From Lycocorax pyrrhopterus obiensis (lineage: Eukaryota; Chordata; Aves; Passeriformes; Paradisaeidae), in the NCBI GenBank assembly GCA_014706295.1, contig JACSVZ010000002.1, positions 49,626,717-49,690,716 of the forward strand: a DNA stretch of 64,000 nucleotides, given 5' to 3'. This document shows positions 47,294 to 61,366 of this stretch, piece after piece. Numbering within the stretch: position 1 is the first letter of the stretch; each line of letters opens with the position of its first letter. A program made the position numbers and the translations under genes. A model generated the notes under the pieces. It made no database searches and was not told the DNA's origin. It was given only the letters and a program-made list of their open reading frames with translations.

Positions 47294-50200
47294 CTGAAAA
47301 GAGAGATACACTTTTCAGTAAACCCCTTTTAGAATCCCTGTTGGAGTAATTTTCTCCATTCCTCTCCCACCTCTCAAACAGAAGAATCTATTTATCATGA
47401 CATGTTGAGTTTAATAGAAGAAAAAAAAAATCCACCAGGAAAACTGTTGGGGAAGTTGTGGCCAATTTCAATCTGAGAACTGGCTTGTACACAGATTCAA
47501 CTTTAACAAAACACAGGTGGCCAAGGCATTTAGCCTCCATGATGACTGAGCCTCCATATTTTTCCTGGACTTGTGTACTGAGAGGAAATATTGACAAGAG
47601 GCTCCTCCACACAGGCAACCAACAAACCGAAACACTTAATTTTAGGGTTCTTTTGAAACTGAGTTCATGAAGCATTAATTTTTGTCATAAAAGATTCCAG
47701 GTATTACTTTGGACCTAGTAAAATACTGTGGAAAAACTCGGTGAAGAGCAATGAAAATTATTAAAAAATATTTTATCTGCTAAAAAAGAAAATCCGTTTA
47801 TTTAACTGAGAAGAGTAACTTAAGGATGACTTCTAACTACCTGCAAGAAACCTACAGTGGAAGGATCTCAATCCAGCAAATAAGTACAGAGCAAGAGCTA
47901 AGAGCAAGAAACAGAGTCAAAAACAGTTCAGAAAAGGAATAAAATCCAAATGTTAATTGACGATCATTTGTCATTGGGACAGTTTACTAAAGTTTATGAA
48001 CACTTCAAACCAAACAAAACTGGAATTTTTTGAGTCACACATTGTTACTAACCTTAAAAACTTTTTCCTGTCCATCTGGTATTCAATTCCTAGGCTTTTT
48101 TGAACTTTGCCTGGACAACTGTGGCGTGCAGGGTGTAGATAGATAAACATCAGGACATCTTGAGCCTAGTAGATGTTTCCTTTTATCACAACAAAATTAC
48201 AATAAACAAAGTATCATCATAATTAAAGCTCTGGATAGAGAATACATTTGCACAAGTATGCCTTTCTAAGTATTTTTGATCAAGTTATCTGTAGGAAAAG
48301 GATAAATCTTCCTGCAAATTCTGACTGGAGTTTTATGCCTGTGCACATCATCACAATCATTGACACAAGGGTCCACCCACATATTTCAGATTACAATAGC
48401 AGGATTTCTAGTTTTGTCTAAATTAAACATGACTCTACATCACTCCTCCTTTTGGCACTGGTTTATTGTGTTTTTATTGTTGTGTATTTCTATACCCACT
48501 TGTCTCTGCTACTATTTTCCCCTCCCCCTGTTTCTGGGTAGAAAGAGAGAATACACATTCACTGACAAAGAACCAAAAATTTTATGTCTTCAAAACAGTA
48601 TTAATGCAATTTTCTTTGGCATATTGCAATGCCAAAGGAAAGCTCACTGTTCTGGTAAATACAGAAGGAAAAGATATTTTAACAGATGATTTTTGCTTTT
48701 GTGGGTTTTTTTACCCAGTTTTGAATTTTCACCTCAAGCAGTGGTCTGGTGTTTGCATTTAGCATGAGGCACCAGCAATTAACCTGAATGAAGATACTTT
48801 CCCTCTGGTAGAAGAGATGATGAGAATCATTTTATGTCAGTGGAACCAAACATTTGGAGAACAGCTTTTAATCAAGATCGATACTTATAATGAGAAAAGG
48901 GCTTAAAACCCAGCAAAGCAATAACACACATATTAGTTTTTTGATTGAACATGCTGATAACCTCAGAAAAAAAACACTGCACCAGTCAACCTGCAGCAAA
49001 CATAATGGGACTGCCACTCTCACAGGGGGGTTGATTCAATCAGTCCCAAACCTTCACAATGGCAGACACCAAAATACTGTGCACCCCCAGGTACATCACT
49101 TCTCTTTTATCCAACACATTTCAGCAGAGGCTTAGTCTCAAAAGACATTGCTGAATTGTTTTCTCCCCCTTATTTGAGGTACAATTGACTTTTCTAAACT
49201 ATACAGTTATGCTAACCATTTCGTTTTGTAGGCAAGAGAATAACTACTGTGTTTTCATTTTAATGTATAATTCCAGCCCAATAATCCTACAGGGAAGGTT
49301 TTTAATAAGATATGAAATTTCAGAGGAAGAGAAAGCAGTAGCATGAATGGCCTGTTCCTATTCCTACTACAGTACTTGTTTTCAGTATCTGAGGTAAGAG
49401 ACACTTAATGCCCTTTGGGTTTTTTAATTTATTTTACAATTTCCTACTAATGACTATCAACGAGTGCAGCAATGTCCAGATATAGTGCTAATTAACAGGG
49501 CTACTCATTCAGCCAAATTTGGTCTGGATCTCAACACAGTTTTCTCCCAACATAATTCTTTTCTCAAACTCATGATGGCTCTGTACATCTGCAGACAATC
49601 CAAATTTTTCCCCTCCATTCCTGGGTCGCATAAAATTTGTACAGTTGGAAATCCCTCCTGGCTCAAACTGGGAAGAAAGGAAACTACAATTTTTGTGATC
49701 TAACCTTTTGAGTGTCATGCCATGAATCCATGCAAATGGAAACAAGGTGTTCCAACAATCTGCTGCCCAAAATTTTCAATGAAATAGGCAATTTCTCAGG
49801 AAATGTTTTGATTTTCTGAAGTGAAAAAACATTCAGCTGGAAAATATGCAACCAGCCCTATTAAATACTGTGAAAATCATTAAAATACTGATAACTCCTG
49901 TCTGCAGCAGTTTGCTAATCAGCACCAAAGACACATTCTGGGTGACTCAGCACTGACAACGAACTACAACTGTAGGATATCAGACATCCACGCAGTGTCT
50001 GAGGGATTTGACATGGAATGTAGATCACAACTCAAGCTCCCCCTTTTTTCCAATGTAGTTATTCTTGCATGCTTCAACTCTTTTCCCACCCTCTCACATT
50101 TTACTTTCCCAAAGTCAGCATGAAGTTATAGCAGTACTTCTATTTCTGGAATTTCTTTTAAACTGAACTTTCCCCTCTGGGCTCACATACTATATCTGAG

Positions 50201-52190
50201 CTCAAAACCAAATTGTTTGCGATCAAGCAAGCATTTTTCAAGGAGTAAATGTTTCACCTTAAGTAACAATGCTATAATAAATAAGATTTTCACAATTTTC
50301 ACAAGACCTTTGGAAGCTTAGTTAGGTAAGCTTAAGGATGCAATGTGGACAGAGAAGTTCATCCGGGAGGACAATCTGAGCTGAGCTCTGTGCAGGCAGC
50401 ACATGTCTCAACATCTCCCACACCCCCTAAACTTCAAGGGGCAGCAGTAGCTGCTCTACATATTCAGATTTCATGGGGAGCGGGCATTAGAGGGATCTGA
50501 CTCAAGAGTGCTCAATGCCAGAAGAGAGGCATGATGTACTGTCCTCAGCACCATACTGCAGCTCAGCTCTGCTTGATTCAGTACCTGCCTAGGGGTCAAG
50601 GGGCTTAGGCTTGGTTTTGACTCCACGAAAGGTCCCCTTCCTGTCACCTCAGTCAGCAACGTAACAGGGCACTGAATTCAATGACAAACAAAAGCAGTAG
50701 TTTCTCAGGTCCCTCCCACTGTTCCACAGTTCTTTCCCAGGAGTTCCAAAACAGACAACTGTAGAAGAATGAATCCTAACAGATCAGTAATCTGAACAGA
50801 TACCAACATTTTCTTTTAAAAAATGTGCTTATAATCATTATGCTTGCATAGGATACTTTGTGATCATGTCATGAACCAGCCATCTAAGGAACCTTATTAT
50901 AAGTTGTGTAATACACTTAATTTGATAAGGAATTCAATTGGTTAGCAGTATAGCAATACTATATTCTGTTTGACAAGAAGTACCTATAAAGAGTCAAAAA
51001 TACCTAATATTTTTTTAGCTCTACAGAAGTGTGAGTTCTACTTATAGCCAGAGGTCTGAACAGTTCAAGATTATTACAATTAACTGCATAACAGCAGTTA
51101 CATAACAAGTTTAATTTTTCTTCTCAAGCTCTATATGAATTTCACTGAAATGGGCAAAGAAATGGCATGAGTTCAAAAACAGAGATGAAGTTGGGTTCTG
51201 TTGACTTCTCAGTATTTATTGCATGAAGAGGTAAATATTGACAATGATTAAGACAGATTAGAAGAAGGTTAGCAAGTCAATATGTGCCTTGAAGGAAGAG
51301 AACACTTGATATTTATTAAAGTCAGGGTATATTAACTAGAGAAGACCTTCCTTTGCTTTTTTAAAGGCAAAGAGTGCTGGCTTGCAGAGGACTATTCATT
51401 ACTATCTAGCAGCTCATTTGACTTTAACCAGTGTTTTTCTCTGTTTTGAAAAAACCCAAATATTCTCCCTCTGGATGCTTGCAGAACATTATTTCCTTCT
51501 TTCCTTCTAGCCAAACAGCATGTGTTCCTGTGCCTGTATTTTTACTGGCACTGTTGTTATCACAAATACTGAGAAATTTCTCTTAGTGTTTAAGCACACA
51601 TTGAGGCCTTTCCATAACTAGCAAAGCATTTCAGAACATATCTGCATGCAAGAATAATATTTTCATTCTTTGCTGAGAGAAGATTTATTTCTCATTCTAA
51701 AGTGGAAGATTAGACCATAAAAATGATGGTATTGTGGAAAAAAAGCTGTGTTCCTCTCCATTTCCTTCAACTAAGGTCTTCCAAGTACTGGATTAACTTT
51801 CAGGTCTAAATTTACCAGCAATATCAAGTTTTTAATTTGAAACAATTTTTGCATGCTTTAACAATTAAAAACCGGGTTTGAAAAGTTAGAGTACTATGAG
51901 TTACCAGTATTGGCCAAAAGCTTTTCAGATCAAAAAGTAGAGGCTTCACATGAAGTTCTGCATTTGGTTTCCTGCATTTTCTGCATTTGCAGTTTTAAGA
52001 CCACACTGTAAACATTAATAAAATCTGGAAAGGAGAATTTATGAACATTTGCAAAACTGAAGACTAAGAAGGTGGCTTATTACATAATAGAAACTCAGAT
52101 TTCAAAATATCTTGTCATCAAGATACTGCTACATGAGGCAAATTAGTCAGATTATCAGAGATGAGGTCAGATCAGTGTGTATGAAACCAT
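47294..52190. other. AT-rich DNA, no gene recognised
   Basis: No gene or interspersed repeat was recognised. Two overlapping plus-strand frames at 48360-48762 are hydrophobic or T-rich and look like chance. Confidence 0.5.
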
Positions 52191-52462
52191 AATCACAGAA
52201 TCATAAAATCAGAGTGGGTCAGGCTGGAAGGAACCACAGTGGGTCATCGGGTTTGACCTCCCTGCTCAAGTAGGGCCATCCTAGAGCACATGGCACAAGA
52301 TTGTGTCAAGACGATTCCTGAGTATCTCCAGTGAGGGAGACTCCACAACTTCTCTGGGCAATCTGTTCCAGTGCATGGTGACTCACACAGTAGAGAAGTT
52401 CTTCTTCATGTTTAGAAAGTTATGCTTCGACATTATGTCCCTGGTGTTCAAATGGAAATCAA
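52191..52462 (-). mobile_element. CR1 LINE 3' end, 5'-truncated
   Basis: This is a CR1 3' terminus on the minus strand. On the plus strand it begins aatcacagaatcataaaatcag (the inverted tail repeats), then ggctggaaggaacc, a 'gacctccctgctcaag' block, 'gggagactccacaacttctctgggcaatctgttcca' and 'agagaagttcttcttcatgtt'. This order is characteristic of bird CR1. It is moderately diverged, about 270 bp long, and non-coding in practice. The left edge is clear; the right edge fades at about 52462. Confidence 0.9.
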
Positions 52463-55400
52463 AGGAAGATAACACTAGTGCTTGACCTAACCTTTAGCTT
52501 CTGCTCAACACTGTAGGTTTTGACTAAGAACAGCATTCATTATGGGGAGCAGCAGTTCCTAAAAAGAATTCTTAAGCCATTCCTGAGGAACATCACAGTA
52601 ACAATAAAATGTTGTAAAATAGAAAAATTAATTTCTTGCAAAGAAAATATTATAGCGTCAAGTTTCAACAGCTTATTGTGAGCAAAGAGCAGTAAGCATC
52701 TATTTAAAAATAATATAAGCAAAATATAATAAAATCTTCCTCCAACTAGAAGTTTAACAACAACAAAAAAGTTTAAGGTGCTCTTTGGTATTTTTAGTTA
52801 TTGTTTTTTCAATACCTCCAGAATAGATCCCAGAGAAATGTAGAGAAATCTAGTGTGCATGGGCAAGATACAAGTGATCTTCCTGTGCTGTGAAGTATGG
52901 TTTGGGGCAGAAAACAACAGCTCTGCCGCCCCAGAATGGATTGGCTAACTTCTTGTGTCAGAGTTGGTTTTTCTGTTTTGGTTTGTAACAGATCCTTACC
53001 CTGTCATTTAGCTTCTAACTGGGTTTCTGCTTTTCCCTGGCTGTTCTCTCCAGCTGACTCATTTGGCCTAGGTGTCCAAGTAACAGAGAACTGAAAACAA
53101 GAATGTCCTCATCAAGAAACTGCTACACATAAATGAAAGCATACAACACCCTGAAGATGCAAAAAAAGCAAGTAGATGCTGTGAAATACAGTTTCTTGTA
53201 AATGTGCAGTTGTACAGAACCTTTTTCTTTTAGGATCAATGTTTGAGCACATACCAATACATCCAAAACAAAACACCACAGTTCCCAGTCCCAACAGTAT
53301 ATCTTCTTAAATTTCTTTCACCAAGATGCAAGGCCCCAGGGGGAATTCTAAGACAGCATTTCAGGCTTGCATTTCAAAAGTGCAGGTCAACAGTACCCTA
53401 TGTTCAGAGCCATGTAACAAATGATCACAAATGGTGCCTGTTATCTTCAGTGCTATATTCTCTGTGTATCTTATAGTAACAATGTACTATACATATTCCT
53501 AAAGCCATGATGGTTACCTAAGCTATTTCTATCTGCTTCTGAGTTTCCCTGAAACTGTATTCATCCTGTGAAGTAACACGTCTCTTTTACTCATAGATAT
53601 GCTGAATAACTTTCATTGAAAAACTTTTACCGTAGTTACTCAAACTCCAAATTACATTCTTGAAGTTGCCCACAAAATACTGCTCAAGAAGCAAACTAAG
53701 ACCTCACAAGGAAACATACTAGATGTAAACTTCAGCATAGGTTCCAACAGCAGTAAATGAATATAGCATTGCCTGAGGAAGCTTTTTGCAAAAACACGTA
53801 TTCAAGACTGCTCAAAGAATTTGCTCTTACAGTGGTCAAATCACAGTTGAAGCTGTTCAAATAGCTCTACAAAATCATCCTGCATGTAGAAACAGAACAA
53901 GAGCTCACTGAAGTCGCAGAAATTTAGTTCAGGAAGAGTGGGTATAAATCTTACATGTTCTGATGGAATCATCAGATGTCTATCTGTGATAACCTCACTT
54001 GTCTTTCTTCATTTATAGACACCGCTGACTTACCCACACCACCCCAACATGTTGTATACCTCCTATTATTATTCTCCAAGGACGAAAAGTCATCCCTGTT
54101 TGTACAGTCCTTCTTTGGCAGCCTACCCTCCTTCCTCAGGCCACACAACTGCCAGTTCACAGTTTCTCTGGTCTCAGTTCAGCCACCAAACCACAGGCCA
54201 AGCTGGAAGGCCTGAGCAGCTTCCAATATAATTCCTTTTCCTTGTTGCTCTCTGCCTGGGCCCTGCATATTGAAGAGGCAGCTAACAGCTAGCCACCAGC
54301 AATCAGCTGTGCACCACCTGTTCCTCTAATCTCCTGACCGTCTTCCCTGGATTAAGAAGAAATTTGATTCACCCATAAGCAAGACAGAGAATGAAAGGCT
54401 GCTGGAGACTTCACGCAGCCATAAAACAGACCACCACAGTTCATGCACATATGAGAGCAGGCCTGGTAAAACTGTCAAGTTCCCCCTTCAGAAAACTGTC
54501 CTCTCCGTGCCAGAGACTCCCTGAAACTTCAAGCAAAATGTGCAGAACTGGGACTTCAACTTCCTAGGAGGCTGTAGATTTACCAGCTGAGTTCACAGTT
54601 CGCTAAAATAGGATACAGCCATATTCAGCAACAGGGTTTAATTCCATTAAGTAATTATTTCACCTGTGGTCTAGCGTATTAATTTTAATAGAGTCTTATA
54701 AAAGAAAGTCATTACAGATGCCTTAAAGGTGAACATCTACAAAGTGAATGGCAACTATAAATCCATCACTAATTGTTGCAGTCCATACGCCAATGTATTT
54801 TCTTGCCGTCTTCTCCTTCCTTCTTTTTCTCAAAGATTTACTTTTCCCAATAATTAAATTAAATTAGATAAATTTGAGCCTAACTGAAACTAATTTTGTA
54901 TAATATCCCAAACCATTTGCATAAGGCTTCTAAAAATCTCCAAGCTATTTCTCTAGGCAGTGGGGTAGCTAATTATCTACCTCTCCAAGCAGCCTTCAAG
55001 GCATCACAGATCATATGTTTAGAAGACAGAACAATTTCATTCCTTTGCAAAAAAAAGTGTCCATTACAGTCCTAATGCACATGAAAATTCCATGTTTCCA
55101 CAGAGATTAAATAATTCATCCTCCATGGAATATATTTGATCATATAATAACAGGCAGACATGATCATTATGCCCTGAATATCACCATTTAGGAAATCAAT
55201 TCCTGAACTTCTGGGCTATGCAAATACAATTGATTCTTGAACTGTGGAGCTCTCAAAATGAACTGAGACTTTTGGCAGCATGCAAATATTCACCATCCCT
55301 TCAGGCTGGGCCAATATATCTGGCATTCTCTCACACGTACAATGGATTCTATCTCAACCCAGTAGGATACATTTCCCTGCAACAATTTGGTTTACAAAAG

Positions 55401-58400
55401 CTAAACTACACTACAGAAGTATTGTAGTTATGATCACTGTTCAGCAAGGATAAAGTACTAGAAACAAAAGAATTAAATATGAAATTGTTGTTCACAGGCA
55501 TTGTCTCTCTGTGCGTTCTTAGAATGCAGAGTTAACTATGCAAACAAAAATCAGTCCCTCGGCCACAGCCCCTCACCGACACAGTGAACATCTGACTGGG
55601 GCTGACTCACAACCTGTTGTTTTAAACCATGGATGGGCTAAGCTCTTGTTTGACTATATATAAGAATCTGGTAGGACTCACCAAGATCCAAAATATCCAG
55701 ATCTCTCACGACTCTTTCATAGTGGCAATTTTCAACTAAACAACAACAGAATTAAAGTGGTGTGTCACTAAAGCAAGACAAGCAAACACATAAGCATGAT
55801 TTTTTTTTCCCAAGCATCTAAATATAAAATTATTCATACCCCAGTCTAAGACTACAGGTCTTAACGTACTTGAAAATTAAGTTCTCTTTAAATTCTAGGT
55901 GGTAATTTTTTTCCTGGAATCTATATGCAAGCAAAACACCTTTTTAAATTAATATGTTCCGAACATTAAAAAAGAATTCTCATTCCACAGGTGGCCAAGG
56001 GTTGCAGGTTCAAGCCCACACCCCTTCAAGTCTTGCCTACAAGCTGGGGCAAGAGACTGTGGATGACAACGATGGAACAGGGGGAGCAACAACTTGGCAT
56101 CTGGTGTGAAGAAGACTGTTTCACTTCAGAATAACCAAAAAATCATGATTAACCCAAGTGCACCTGCTAACATGTTTTAAAACATTGCCCATTGTGAAAA
56201 GGAAAACATTCCCTCCCAACATTAAGGAAAATTTCATAGAGCAATTTTATTATCAGTTTTACCCTTTCCTTCAGAACTGAAGATACCCCAAGGCAAAGTG
56301 CTCAGCCTATTCATAACTGAGAGACATGAGGGATTCACATCATGAAGTCATAATGCCAATTTCTGTCCCAGCCTGTTTTAGCTTAAACTCTAAACAATTC
56401 ACCATGGAATGTCTACCACATTACATTTACAACCACAACAAAAACACTTCTAGGTCCCTGGAGGGCTCAGTTATAATCCCACATCTAAATTACAACCTGA
56501 GTCTCACATCCCATCTGTCTAAATGACTTACTGGGGCTAGCACAAGTCAGCAGCAAATTCTGGTGCCATACTGAACCCTCTTCCTTTGGTGCTCCAAGCA
56601 TCTAAAGTACAGGTATTAAGAGACACAAACACCGTCTACTGCAGTGCAAAGGCGCATTATAAATTATTTTTCTGAAGTTTTGAAACCCTTGAGTGCATTT
56701 GCACCCAAGTGCCCCAAACCCTTTGCACCCTCAAGCGTGCACATAGGAAAAGGAGCAACTGATGCTTTTGAATACTCCTCATCCACTTTATGGCTAGGAC
56801 CTAAAACCTATTACTTCTTTCACAGAAAGAGACAAAAGTTCTTCTTGGGTTTTTTTATGCAAATCTTCTTTATTTTGAGGCTGGAGAAATACTTCCTCCT
56901 GACATTTGAATATTACAGGTTAGACTTCAATTCTTTTCAACAGTCTGCGTTACGGTACTTTTCCTTCCATTACCCACAGGTCCACTGAGGCCATGAGTAA
57001 TCTGGAATAGTAAGGAGTATACTCCTCTTCCCCATCCTGCAATTCCATGGAGCTAAAAAAAAACACACAGCCGAAAACAGTTAAAATCTCATTATTGAGG
57101 TGCTGATAGGAAGAGAAAGGATGCATTTAAGGCACAGAGACTGAAGAGAAAGAGGAGTCAGAGCATTACCCCAGTACCTATGAGTCTTGTTCTGCCAAGG
57201 ACTTCCAAGCCAGTCTTTGGTAAACCACAGCATTTCTCCAAAACCAGGTTCCCCAAACTTCCAGTTTCTCCTACTATCCATTTCTCTGGTATCCTCTAGT
57301 ACCAATTGATAGAACTGTTGTTCTTTCCCCCTCTACAGATTCTGATAGTACAGAATATGCAATACTGAAGTTCAGTGGTCATAGGGGTTGAAATAAATAC
57401 CCTCAAATCAAAATGTGGATTTGTATTTGTTTACCTGAATAACCCCAGCATGCTACAAGTATTGTAAAATCAAAGCTCTTGTTCAAACTCACTGATGGCA
57501 ATCGAAAAAAATGCCTACTAACCAGAGCAAGCTTTGGTAAAAATACAACATTAATGAAAATATATATGCATATCTAGATTTCTTTGAACTACTTTGATCT
57601 GGAAAGTAGGTTGTATGGCTGTTATTGTCAAGCTTTTTAATGAGGTTTCTAATAGATCACAAAAATAGCAGAAACTACAAATATGAAAAACACTTGTAAC
57701 TCTTAGTACATTCAGTACTAATATTCTCTAATTTACAAAGACGATATGAACTTTAAAGCAATGCAGTACTTACTAGTCTAAGAGCATGTCCAGAAACTAC
57801 CTAGAATAAAAATAATTCAAATCATAAATAAAGTGGAAGACAGATAATCACTACAGCAATGTCCATACATGAAGAACACTGAGAAAAGATACAACACAAA
57901 TAAAATTATAGTAATACTATGCACCTGTGTCTTTATGGGTATAAAGAAAGAAACAGGCTGAAATACCAATTTGATTGACAGAAAAAAAATTAGAATTTGA
58001 GAGTGATCATAAAAGATACATTTTACATTAGGAAACAAGGAAACATTTAGAATATCAGATTTCAGGTAGTAAATTGCCAAGTAGAAAGCTTATTTAGAAA
58101 CAGTCGAATAAAGGTAGTAATTAAAATAACATTTGAAAGTATATTTTCTGAACTATTTTAACAACAAAAAAAGATGCATAATTTACTTGCACTGAATAGT
58201 TTTTGCAATGCAGCTGCCAGATTCGTGCCACACTGAATTTATTCACTACCCTGTTTTTTAAAAAAAAAACTAGACTGATACATTTTCCATGAAGTTATTT
58301 AAATACCACCCCAAGATGCCAAGTTGGCTCTGTGACTGCAAAGATATATTTTTTAAAGAGTGTGAAATAATTCATTAACATATTCATGAGGGAGTAAAAG

Positions 58401-58606
58401 AACTGCAGACTTCAGGTGAAACAGTAGCTTAAGTATCACCAGAGCTAAATTGCATCAAAAGGTGCTAAATCCTGTGAACGTGCTTGCTACAGCACCAGTG
58501 AGACTTCTACCAAAACAGCCAAGTGTTCATGCAAATCCCCAGGAGCTTTACAACAAAGAGGAGAAATTTGGTTTAAATAAGGACACTGGCACAAAGAAGC
58601 CACCAT

Positions 58607-58612
<6 letters not shown>
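52463..58612. other. AT-rich DNA, no gene recognised
   Basis: No gene or known repeat was recognised. A good acceptor-like tract (tttcttcatttatag) ends at 54018 and is followed by a C-rich stretch open in two frames to about 54230. C-rich DNA lacks stop codons, so this is weak evidence. A possible tRNA B-box-like ggttcaagccc lies at about 56008-56018 without a convincing A box. Confidence 0.5.

Positions 58613-58646
<34 letters not shown>
58613..58646. repeat. Poly(A) run of 34
   Basis: Thirty-four uninterrupted A. The sequence just before it shows no recognisable retrocopy, and no convincing target duplication brackets it. It may be a simple length-variable homopolymer. Confidence 0.95.
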
Positions 58647-58651
<5 letters not shown>

Positions 58652-59949
58652 AGAAACAAGAGGAAAAAAGCAACAAGGGCATTTCCAGTCAGAAAATAAT
58701 GTTCTGACAAACAAGAGGGAAAAGTTGGTTTACAAACTGCATAGATACTTCTTGATTTGCTGCAATTGCCTCCAATCTTACCTTTCAAAATAGACTATGA
58801 AATTCACACACCACAGATATGTGTGACCAAGTACTGCACATGCTAGCTAGAAAGGCAGTGATGCCTGTACAGCATTTTCTGAAGTGGAGACAGGATATCC
58901 AGATTAAGAGCATGGGAAAGAACAGTGAGAGTAATCATTACATTAGGATCTGTCTAATCTATTCTTATTCCTTTAACTGTTTTTTCCCACATTTAGAAAA
59001 CAATCATTGAAGCTGCAATCTCCCAGTCTTGTTATAGTCCAACATTCCATGTTGGTTTGGAGCAGAGAACAGGATTAAGTGATTATCCTATTTTCTTTGC
59101 AAATATTTCCTCTCCTTCAATTTTGATGTCATTGTTAACATCTCTCTCTATTCATGACTGTACATGTGCTTTGTCTTTAATGGACTCTCGTTGGCTTCTC
59201 TGCAGTTTCTTTATCTTCTTATTAAAAACATGTAAAAAGAAATTGGCCTATTAGCAGAAGTGCAATAGTACCAATTTTGTAAACAGTAATACAGTTTATT
59301 GCTGTAAACAGCAATAGAGAGCAATTAATACAGAACAATTCCTCTACAGTTTAAAAAAATACATTTAAAATAAACTGATTGTAGTTTTCCAGGAAGCACA
59401 GATTAAGAGCAGCTATTTAAGAGAAGCTTCTATCATCATCCTCAGGACTGTTTTGATTCAAGACAAGTGCATTTCCCAATTAGGTTGTTTGGGCTTGTAT
59501 TTGGGTTTTCGTTTTTCTTTTCTTAAAGTAACTACCTCAAAACAACATATGTGCCCCAAATAAAATAGCAGCTCTGCACAGACCTCTTGCATCCATACAT
59601 TAACTGTCTTGTACTGTCCATTTTGACATGGAGCAGCTGAAGACACAGATCTATACAATCCTTCACAGGGGTCAGATTGCTTTCAACTCTTACACATGAA
59701 TTCACATCATCTGACATTTATCAGTGTTTGTTCTTGTTGGTCCTTGTCTCCCTCCAGTGGTGGGAGGATCAGACCTCTCTACACTTTAAACAAGATACAT
59801 GGTCACCCTCTGACTATATTAAACAGCTAAGCCTTCCTCAAACTTTGTCACTCTACTGAATGAGGAATCCCAGAAATACTTGTTATTTTTCCTCCAAACA
59901 TGCAACTTCTTGTGATTTTAATACTAATTCCTTTCCATCTCCATCACTA
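58647..59949. other. AT-rich DNA, no gene recognised
   Basis: Nothing recognised. Confidence 0.5.
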
Positions 59950-60125
59950 TTCAAGGTCAATTCTGGTCTCTTATGTAGTTTCAACTTCAAGCCATTAGCA
60001 AATTTCATTAGCACATTCTTGTTTTTATCCTACTTTTTGGTAATTAGTGAAAATAATAAATAAGATCAATGTCAAAGCCAGTCCCTGAGGAACTCCACTA
60101 ATAACCTCCCTCCAGCCTTGTAGCC
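59950..60125 (-). pseudogene. CR1 reverse transcriptase fragment, old
   Basis: On the minus strand this stretch gives SGVPQG (about 60102-60085) followed by LILFIIF, matching the SGVPQG...VLFNIF motif readable in the longer CR1 at 20715-20765. Further along, KFANGLKL (about 60012-59989) stands where the longer copy has KFVDDTELG. The two catalytic aspartates are therefore replaced by Asn and Gly. Stops and shifts abound. It is a small, old CR1 ORF2 piece. No CR1 3' end was recognised beside it. Confidence 0.6.
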
Positions 60126-60521
60126 TTTTTCAGCACAGTTTCTTGTTATCTCCTTCAGTCATTCCCAAAGCATTTGTACTAACAAACGTCTCCTCCAGTT
60201 TAGATAGCTTTTTTCCCTGCACAGCACCATATGGAGTGCTCTGCTGGGGTTGGGGCAGACTCAATCTCTCCTTTGCTCTCAAGGTGAGTGACATGGCTAT
60301 GAGAGAGACAGAGAGCACATTGCAAGAGGTGTTGTCAGGGAGAAAATTAAAAAGCCATCATATGTGGCCCTGATGGGACCTTATCTGGAAGATTATGCAT
60401 AACTTTTCCATTTAACAATAAAAAAAAAATTTAAAAAAGCCCTGAAGGAGAACAATTAAAAAGTCACTTGCAGAAGCCAAATAGAAGGAACTGTTTTTGT
60501 AGCTTAGAAAATTATTTGGGT
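60126..60521. other. Spacer before LTR
   Basis: No gene was recognised. It may include more decayed CR1 on its left side. Confidence 0.4.
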
Positions 60522-60829
60522 TGTGTGGCAAGGTTTGGGTAACAAGGGCACTACAGGTGTGGCTTCTTGTGAGAAAGCCAAGCTCATCAGTTGTGGCAGT
60601 AGAACCACTGGGATAACATATTTAAGAAGGGGAAAAATCCCCTGCACAATTGCAGCTGGAGAGGGAAGTGAGAATGTGAGGGCAACAACTACACAGACAC
60701 CAAGGTCAGTGAAGAAAGATGAGGAGGAGGAGGCACTCCACCCCCAGAGCAGATTTCTCTGCAGCCCACGGTGCAGAGCATGGTGAAGCAGCTGTGCCCC
60801 TGCAACCCATGAAGGTTAAAAATGGAGCA

Positions 60830-61152
60830 AATAGCCTCCTGCAGCCCATGAAAGACCCCACACTGGAGCAGGTGTGACCCAGTAGGAAGCCTGCGCTATG
60901 GTACACTCCTGGCATGACCTGTGGGCCCACTGAGACAGAAGCCCGTGGTAGAGCAGGCTTTCTGGCAGGACTTGAGAGCACAAAGGAGACCCATGCTGGA
61001 GCAGCTTGCTCCTGAAGGATTGCACCCCATGGAAGTGACCCATGCTGGAGCAGTTCATGAGGAACCGCAGCCCACAGGAAGGATTCACATTGGAGAAGTT
61101 CATGAAGAACTGCCTCCCATGGGAGGGACACCACAATGGAGCAGGAGAAGCA
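60830..61152 (+). repeat. Degenerate tandem units inside the LTR
   Basis: Repeated blocks of the type 'ccatgctggagcag...cctgaaggattgcaccccatgg', spaced about 50-70 bp apart (for example near 60868, 60990, 61044 and 61128). They look like an internal minisatellite of the LTR. Long open frames on both strands over this region (for example 60706-61134, minus) are consequences of the repeat and are not genes. Confidence 0.7.
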
Positions 61153-61360
61153 TGTGAGTCCTCCCCCTGAGGAGAAAGGAACAGCAGGGACAAAATGTGA
61201 TGAATGGACTTCAACCCTTATTCCCTGTCATCCTGCACCACTGAGGGGTCAAGATAGATAAAATCAGGAGTAAAGTTAAGCACAGAAAGAAGTATGGGGG
61301 GATGGTACTTTAGGATTTAGTTTTCTTTCTTTGCCATTATCCTGCTCTGATTTGATTGGT

Positions 61361-61366
61361 AATAAA
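61361..61366 (+). terminator. LTR poly(A) signal AATAAA
   Basis: A canonical hexamer about 190 bp before the LTR 3' end, in the context ggtaataaattg. Confidence 0.6.

Noticed and set aside
60706..61214. Minus-strand frames of 132 and 142 codons
   Set aside because: They fall wholly in the repeated middle of the LTR at 60522-61549; the openness comes from the repeat units.
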